Positions 57,654 through 64,000 of a stretch of 64,000 nucleotides of DNA are shown piece after piece. The stretch comes from Zingiber officinale (lineage: Eukaryota; Streptophyta; Magnoliopsida; Zingiberales; Zingiberaceae). The notes beneath the pieces were generated by a model, which saw nothing but the letters and a program-made list of their open reading frames with translations, was not told the origin of the DNA and made no database searches. The stretch's first letter is position 1; every line of letters begins with the position of its first letter. The stretch spans positions 82,785,859-82,849,858 of the forward strand of contig NC_055999.1 of the NCBI RefSeq assembly GCF_018446385.1. The letters run 5' to 3'. The position numbers were made by a program, and so were the translations under genes.

Positions 57654-57655
57654 CT

Positions 57656-58983
57656 TGTTAGGACCAAAAGTAGCTAGAGGGGGGGAGGTCGCGTGCTCGT
57701 CGCTCGGCGTGGCTTGTTTCTTCAAGGATATGCAGCGGAAATTAGCAGAAACAATCACACACGCTAACAAAGTTGGTTTACTTGGTATCCACCTCACAAG
57801 AGGTGACTAATCCAAGGATCCACACCAACGCACACACCCTCCACTATGAATAACACTCCTTTATGGTAACTACCAAAGGCGGAGAAGCCCTACAACACTC
57901 TCAATACAAGAAGAAGAAAGGGAAATACAAGTTAAGCAAAAGCTTACAAGATGTGCAGTAAAAACCCTAACCCTAACTTCTTCCTCTTGCAATAGATCCG
58001 CCTCTTGACTTGGAAAGCCTCCAAGAACCTTCAAGAACTGGCGATCACGTGCTTGTAGAGAGCTGTGGAGGAGCTGGAATGAATCTGAGAAGAGCTCGTG
58101 AAGAGATGCCGAAGACCACGCTCGCCTGCGGCTTTAAACCCGACGCAACGGTCGGATCCCGATCGATTCGAATGTTCCGAATCGATCGGGGAGGCTTTGG
58201 ATCGATCCAGAGCGCCTCTGTGCTCAGGAAACGTGCCTGGATCGATCCACGGATCGATCCAGCGCTTATCGCGCGAAGCAGCATCGTTCCGATCGATCGG
58301 CTGATCGATCGGGACCTCTGGATCGATCCACGGATCGATCCAGAAGCTTTCTGTTCGCTGGGAAGAATCTGGATCGATCCACTGATCGATCCACAGCCTG
58401 GATCGATCCACGGATCGATCCAGAACTTGGTTTTTGCCCAAAACCAAGTCCCAAACCTCCCTAACCAACATCCGGTCAACCTTGACCTGTTGGTACATCA
58501 TGCCTCGCATCTGGTCACTTCCTTGACCTGCTAGGACTCCCCACCAAGTGTCCGGTCAATCCCTTTGACCCACTTGGACTTTTACTCGTCGTGCCAAGTA
58601 TTCGGTCACTCCATTGACCTACTTGGACTTCCACCAGATGTCTGGTCAACCTTGACCCATCTGGACTTCCTTCCTTGCCAAGTATCCAGTCAATCCTTTG
58701 ACCTACTTGGACTTCCCAACACCAGATGTCCGATCATCCTTGATCCATCTGGATTTCCTTCCTTGCCTGGCTTCACTCACCAGGACTTTCACCTAGCTTC
58801 ACTCACTAGGGTTTTCCATCTGCCTAGCTTCACTCACTAGGACTTCCCAGTCAAGTATCCGGTCAACCTTGACCTAACTTGACTCTTCTTCGATCAATAT
58901 CTTATTGTCAAACATCTAAACCCAAACCAAGACTCAGCTTGGTTAACCAGGTCAACCTTGACCTGAGGGATGTTGCACCAACA
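57656..58983 (-). repeat. 5' LTR (right copy) of element b
   Basis: 1328 bp. Differences from the left LTR: a shorter G-run region that lost 'tgaatagctcg', a few transitions, and palindrome-unit gain or loss. TTTAAA at 58133-58138 is the likely TATA box, about 20 bp from the array. Confidence 0.93.
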
Positions 58984-59156
58984 ATCTCCACAATAGCATG
59001 ATATTGTCCACTTTGGGTCTAAGCCCTCATGGTTTTGCTCTTGGGCTCTACCCAAAAGGCCTCATGCCAATGGAGATATCTTTTCTCTTATAAACCCATG
59101 ATCTTTCCCATGTGTTTCCAATATGGGACTATGTTTGCAACCTTGCAACCCCAACA

Positions 59157-59497
59157 ATCCCCCCCTCAAACAAAGGACCATAGGCTTCCCACGTCTGATC
59201 CTCGACCCACCAGGTCTTCCTGCCCCTCGGTCTACTCGACCTACTAGGACTTCCTGCCCCTCGGTCTACCCGACCTACTAGGACTTTCTTGCCTAGCCGC
59301 AACTAGGACTTCCTGCCCCTCGGTCCACCCGACCTACTAGGACTTCCTGCCCGGTGTCTGGTCCTCTTGATCCGAACATAGGAGCCCCCACTTTCTTTGT
59401 TCGAGGTCAATATTGTACTCACATGGTTCAATCAGACCATAGCTCTTGTGCACAGTCGGCGGTTAAACCTTCTGGCAGTTCGGGCTCTGATACCAAT
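59157..59497 (-). repeat. TRIM interior with a ~36-bp repeat
   Basis: Purine-tract complement ATCCCCCCCTC at 59157 and PBS complement GCTCTGATACCA at 59484-59495. Three or four units of 'cctaggacttcctgcccctcggtc' with 'acccgacct' lie between 59205 and 59355. No coding sequence is present. Confidence 0.82.
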
Positions 59498-60124
59498 TGT
59501 AGGATCGAAAAGAATTTAGATATCTCCACAATAGCATGATATTGTCCACTTTGGGTCTAAGCCCTCATGGTTTTTCTCTTGGGCTCTACCCAAAAGGCCT
59601 CATGCCAATGGAGATATCTTTTCTCTTATAAACCCATGATCTTTCCCATGTGTTTCCAATATGGGACTATGTTTGCAACCTTGCAACCCCAACACGTGCG
59701 ACCATGTGTTTTGGTATTTGGGCAAAGGGTTTAAGTTAGGTTCACCCTTGTTATTTGATATGTGTACTTGAGTTGTGCAGGATTGCAAGATACACATGTG
59801 ACTCAGGTTGACGGCTTCGGGTCAGGTGAAGGATGGAGCATCCGAGGGACCGTGGACAAGGCTGCGAGGACAAGGGCCGAGGGAAGCGACTTCGAGGCAT
59901 ACGCGAAGGATGACATTAGGGATGAGCCGGGGGCTTGAATGCATCCGAGGGACGAGAGCCAAAGGAAGTAGACTTGAAGGCAAGAGGTCAAGGCTGCAAA
60001 GAAGCGTCAAGTGAGTCATAAGGGTGAGGGTACGAGTGCATAAGAGATTGTACTCGGAGTAAAATCCTAGTTTTAGGGTTTTACTGTAGCGTTACTGTTG
60101 CAGTACTATAGCGTTACTATAGTA

Positions 60125-60740
60125 GTCGACTACATATTTTGGCAGTCGACTGGTGCAGTCGACCCTTGCAGTCGACTGGGAGCGAACAGAATGCTTCTGT
60201 TCGTTCGGTCAGTGTGGAGCAGTCGACTGCTAGTTTTTGCAGCCGACTGGTATTGAGCCGTTGGGATGTAACGGTCGAATTTCCACAGAGGGCAGTCGAC
60301 TGTATGTTTTGGCAGTCGACTGGTAGGCAGGGTTTTTAACCCGCGGCCTATATAACTAAGGCTTGGAAGCTTGGTTATCCCTGACGAAATTGGACTTGGT
60401 TAAAGTCTAATTAGTAGTCTTTTGTGCTCAAGAGATCTTTGTGTGCCAAGAGGTCTTTGTGTGCAGTCGACTGGGAGCGAACAGAATACTTCTGTTCATT
60501 CGGTCAGTGTGGAGCAATCGACTGCTAGTTTTAGCAGCCGATTGGTATTGAGCCGTTGGGATGTAACAGTCGAATTTCCACAGAGGGCAGTGGCAGTCGA
60601 CTGGTAGGCAGGGTTTTCAACCCGCGGCCTATATAACTAAGGCTTGGAAGCTTGGTTATCCCTGACGAAATTGGACTTGGTTAAAGTCTAATTAGTAGTC
60701 TTTTGTGCTTAAGAGATCTTTGTGTGCCTAGAGGTCTTGG
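60125..60740 (+). repeat. Palindrome array and ~300-bp duplication in solo LTR c2
   Basis: GCAGTCGACTGG units lie at 60125-60328. The stretch 60165-60460 ('cagtcgactgggagcgaaca' ... 'tttgtgtgc') is repeated at 60463-60735, with a deletion of one palindrome in the second copy, so the TATA box (CCTATATAAC, 60347 and 60628) and array are doubled. Confidence 0.85.
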
Positions 60741-61057
60741 TTAGAGTTATGGTGAGGTTTCTCCACCCACAAGGACGTTGAGCTAGCCGGAGTTTGCCGA
60801 GGACTAATCCACCGATGGATTAAGGGATCGTCCACCTTACAAACACACCGTGGAGTAGGAGCAAGTTATCTCCGAACCACGTAAACGAACGTGTTAGCGG
60901 TTTGCATCTCTTCCTTTGTATTTAGCTTTCATATTTGTATTCATGGTTATATTCTTTGTTTTCCACTGTACACTAACGAATACGTAGGAAGCAATCGATT
61001 TGGGGGTGCTGTCTATCCAACCCCCCTTCAAGCCGACCACCGATCCCCTACAGTCGC

Positions 61058-61362
61058 TTGGTAAGTTTTTCCTCCTCTTCATCTTTTGTGAGAACTGACT
61101 TAAATTTCATGTTTGCTTATAGAAGAAATCATGTTGAGCGCTTTGATGAGCAAGCTTCTGAAGGCAGATCAAGTGGACTTTCGAGCTTTGGCTACTCCTG
61201 AAGTTTCCTCCGATATTGCTAATGTAGCTTCCACTGAAGTTGACTTGCCTCCTCGAGAGCCCTTGGGTACTAGAGTTGAGATTGACTCTTCTAGATGAGA
61301 AGCCACCACCTTTGAGGCGGATTCTGAAGCACCACCACTAGTGGCTGAGTGAGTGAAATATA
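61058..61362 (+). pseudogene. Gag of the old gypsy-type host element, part 3
   Basis: The frame from EMEKSL runs into a GTAAG donor (61063), an intron of about 60 bp ending TTATAG (61121), then EEIMLSALMSKLLKADQVDF, RALATPEVSSDIANVASTEV, DLPPREPLGTRVEIDSSR and a TGA (61296), EATTFEADSEAPPLVAE and a stop. Its later part resembles the low-complexity end of plant gypsy-type Gag proteins. No pol is seen beyond. Confidence 0.62.
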
Positions 61363-61415
61363 TTATTCACTCAATCTCCTGACCAACATAGGATCCAACT
61401 CTCCTAGATTAGTAG

Positions 61416-63388
61416 TGAAACATCCCAATTTTTTTTTACCGACGTCCCGAATTATAAATGCACTTACAACCATAACATACTCTCGATTTAATTGAGATAC
61501 TTGGATAGTCCTTAAAAAATTTAACTACTAACCACATTAGGTACTGATTATATAGTTTCAGAATTTATTCTACAAAAGAAAACATCCAACTGATGCAGAA
61601 ATTAAATTAGAAGGTCTTTGGGTTGTATTGTCATTGTCCCGAGCTGACCCACTTGCCAACGTCTCCTGCCTCATTCGTCTCATTATCTGAAATAGTTAAA
61701 ATATGTGAGTCAAGAGACTCAACATATTCAAACCATATTATGTATTAATTAGTTTTTATATCCATGCGTCCTATCGAGGAACCTATACTAACTAATTTAT
61801 CCTCTAGCTAATTGTTTTGCATAAACATAAGGAGAGCATAATCGTGAACATACTCTTGCCAAACATATATGTTATCATACCTTTTGCCCCGCATAAATCA
61901 TTGCATAGATAAAGCATAACATAAGCATAGCAAAATATAATCTTAAGTATTACTAATGCAAAAATCTAAAACCTAACTAGAGCATAACATAAGCAAGAAC
62001 CAAATTAGGAAGCATGGAGCAAAAACTTACTTTACAGAAAGGAAAACATATGCATAACTTAATAAGGGACGAACATAACGCAAGTGTGGTAACCATCATT
62101 AGAGCCTGCTCATTTGGTCCATGATCATGTAATTAGTTGCGCAACAAGCATATGCCTTATGGTACAACTCACACTAGTTAAAACCAATGTGGTGCACCAT
62201 CATTCATATTTGGAAAGGCCCTCCTCGGAGCTCATCCCAAGACACCAATCCCGTATTGTCACCGCACATGCACGTATTCCTCTACTTATCCATATAAATC
62301 TTTCATATCATACATCGCAAGTATACATGCATGATTCTTAAACTGTCTTCGTAAAGAGTATTACTTATAACTTCACATGGTATCGGTTACACATTGGAAC
62401 CGCATTACACATGCATATTATCATTAATTTCATAACATACATGCCCCTAAAATAATGAACTAATCTAACATACTAAGTTATCAAAACATAATTGAGTGCA
62501 TATATTAAACCCCAAAAGTCCGAAACACATAGAATTAACATATGAGTTAACATGATGAAGAGAAAGAAGAAACATGGGCATAACTAAATGCAACATCCTA
62601 ATTCCCTAACATTAACATGTGACTCATTAGTTAGCATGATAAAAAGAAAAAATAAACAAAGGTATAACAAAACCCAATTCCAAAAATTTACATATATCTT
62701 AAGCACCAGATGGTTAGTTTCATGGAAACTTAACCCCTAAGATCCAAACCTACACATAACACAAAGTAATCATCAACTTGGGTTCAACTTTATGGTATCA
62801 AAATTTCTAGGAGCTAGCATGGTATCAACTTCTAACTAATAAAAGAGCATGAGATCTTATACAATCCAAACCCTATAAATCTATAAAAGTTAACATGATA
62901 TCATCTCCTTAACACATACATACAACCAAAACTGAAACTTATATGGGGGTACCTAAACATACATGAACTTGAAGAACTAAAATAAAACAAGATGTGGGAA
63001 AACATAGAACAACGGTAGTGCAACATCATGATGAATAAGATCCCCTAAACAGAATTTAGAACTACTCCCATAAATCTAAAATTTACAAGTTTAATACTTA
63101 GAATTAAGCATGGATCTTCTACGGAAAGACAACTAGAAGAATGACCCAAATTGTAATGCAACATTCATATTCATAACTCATAAAATAGAATTTAAAACTC
63201 ACCACAACAGAACCAAAATAGCAATGCCACAGCATAATTCTAGATTCGTCAGTCATGGTATAAAAATCATATGAAATTCATCTTTGATCCGAAAAGGGTT
63301 CCGTAAATTGATAATGAAAGCTAACTAAATTTCATACATTTCAACAGAAGACACCAAAGTGAAATTTGTTCACCCATTGAAGCTAATT
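61416..63388. mobile_element. Probable gypsy LTR fragment
   Basis: TGAAACATCCCAATTT resembles the TGTAACATCCC start of Tekay/Del-like LTRs. The following ~2 kb is A-rich with no gene and contains phrases typical of such LTRs ('tctgaaatagttaaaatatgtgagtc'). It is cut off by the next LTR at 63389. No duplication or partner is visible. Confidence 0.45.
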
Positions 63389-64000
63389 TGTTGGTCCCTT
63401 GATGGTCGACAAGAGGGGGGGGGGTGAATTATCCTGCAAAAACAAATTCAACCCTTTCTCAACTTATAGCTTAATTATTAACACTTGTATTAAAAAATAA
63501 GAGACTAATTAAAAAGATAGATACACAAAGAGAATTACTTGGTTTGCAATCAGAAGATTGCTAATCCAAGGAAAATGAAGCGCACTTATGAAGATCTCGT
63601 TCGGGCGGAGTAGCCTCTTACAACGTTAATAGCTCACAATCAAAAGTAGAACAGAAAGAGAATGATTTACAAGTTGTTATCTGAACTACTGAAATCAGAG
63701 CTATATTTATAGCTCTTTTACGAGCGCTTGGAAGGGTTTCGAACGCTTGGAGTGGGATAGAATTCTATCCCTGACGCGTCGGCCAACGCCCACGTCGATT
63801 ATGATAAAATTCGAGTAACGAGCCCTCTGCTCCGGTTCTACTCGCCTCGGTCCAGGTCTTCCACTCGGACTCCGCTTGCTTGGGTGATTTCGACCATCCA
63901 GAATAGGGCTCACCCGAACCCAACTTCCGACCTTCTCAAGTAGTCTTCTGCTCCGGCTTATCCCTCAGAAATGACGCACGCTTTCTTCTCATTTGCCAGC
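63389..64000 (-). mobile_element. Start of a further Copia-type LTR, running off the window
   Basis: TGTTGGTCCC, then GAGGGGGGGGGGTGAAT about 25 bp in, the same layout as the element b and d LTRs. The TATA complement CTATATTTATAG is at 63701, and a perfect 18-bp palindrome GGGATAGAATTCTATCCC at 63754-63771 lies on its upstream side. Two CGAGCGCTTGG/CGAACGCTTGG units (63721, 63740) are also present. A 68-codon minus frame (63707-63913) is not recognised. Confidence 0.65.

Larger units (their letters stand above)
52068..58983 (-). mobile_element. Element b: young gag-only LTR retrotransposon (TR-GAG type, SIRE-like)
   Basis: 6916 bp, flanked by ATCTC (52063-52067, 58984-58988). LTRs 52068-53406 (1339 bp) and 57656-58983 (1328 bp) are almost identical outside the palindrome array and G-run. 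PBS and purine tract are intact. The 4.25-kb interior holds one intact Gag and a long AT-rich tail, and no protease, integrase, RT or RNase H. Known plant TR-GAG elements have this structure and rely on other elements' enzymes. Confidence 0.93.
52039..59694 (-). mobile_element. TRIM-like miniature LTR retrotransposon, split by element b
   Basis: The two LTRs are both 197 bp: 52039-52067 plus 58989-59156, and 59498-59694. They start TGTAGGATCG and end ACCCCAACA, and I see one difference. Flanks are CGTGC (52034-52038, 59695-59699). The 341-bp interior has a PBS complement and a purine-tract complement but no coding capacity. Without element b the unit is about 735 bp, which fits a TRIM. Confidence 0.92.
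52012..61052 (+). mobile_element. Solo LTR of family c (c2), split by a TRIM
   Basis: Starts TGTTGGAGCAATCCC and ends CCCCTACA, matching the c1 LTRs. Flanks are GTCGT (52007-52011) and GTCGC (61053-61057), one base different. No interior or second LTR is present, so unequal recombination removed the rest. LTR pieces: 52012-52038 and 59700-61052. Their sum of about 1380 bp is longer than the c1 LTR because of an internal duplication near 60165-60740. Confidence 0.85.

Overview
The window is plant nuclear DNA. It has spliced genes with GT-AG introns, GC-rich first exons, plant-type families and a dense retrotransposon load. The GC3-rich coding exons favour a large-genome monocot, but this is inference and I cannot name the species. 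I see no bacterial features, CRISPR array, rRNA gene or functional tRNA gene.

Layout. (1) 1-4.9 kb: a decayed Copia tail and LTR, some AT-rich DNA, then the only apparently intact host gene, a three-exon RING-H2 E3 ubiquitin ligase resembling RHY1A (2452-4742). (2) 5.2-11.4 kb: a TAA-flanked MITE carrying a GC-rich repeat block; a SINE whose target-site duplication doubled a TATA box; and a GC-rich gene of the progesterone 5-beta-reductase/iridoid synthase-like family (PRISE, VEP1). That gene is split by a young Copia element (7527-10485) with 316-bp LTRs and an ATCGA duplication, and it also carries its own frameshifts. (3) 11.95-21.12 kb: a complete but decayed minus-strand Ty3/gypsy chromovirus with about 2.35-kb LTRs and an ATTAT duplication.

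(4) 21.1-61.4 kb: one nest of insertions in an old gypsy-type element whose Gag can be read across the breaks (41754-42196, 51776-52011, 61058-61362). Into it went element d (21901-41751), element f (42197-51775) and a solo LTR of family c (52012-61052). Element d contains a SINE, a family-c element (26522-37172), a second MITE and a truncated LTR (family e). The 5' LTR of that family-c element contains a 5.7-kb CACTA transposon (26589-32299) with no transposase but with fragments of at least four host genes: a nucleoside transporter, a CDPK-related kinase, uracil-DNA glycosylase and a MADS-box gene. The solo LTR contains a TRIM with 197-bp LTRs, and the TRIM contains a young element of family b (52068-58983) with an intact 598-residue Gag and no pol. 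(5) 61.4-64 kb: a gypsy-like LTR fragment, then the start of another Copia-type LTR that runs off the window.

Two cross-cutting patterns stand out. First, families b, c and d are all gag-only elements with one shared zinc-knuckle signature, so they presumably depend on one helper lineage. Second, four or five LTR families carry, directly upstream of the LTR TATA box, an array of a short palindromic motif whose sequence differs by family (GGATCGATCC, CCAGTCGACTGG, GGCGCC-cored, GTGCCA/TGGCAC). The array is also where paired LTRs differ most. No pathway links the host genes; the window is an accessory landscape around one live-looking gene.
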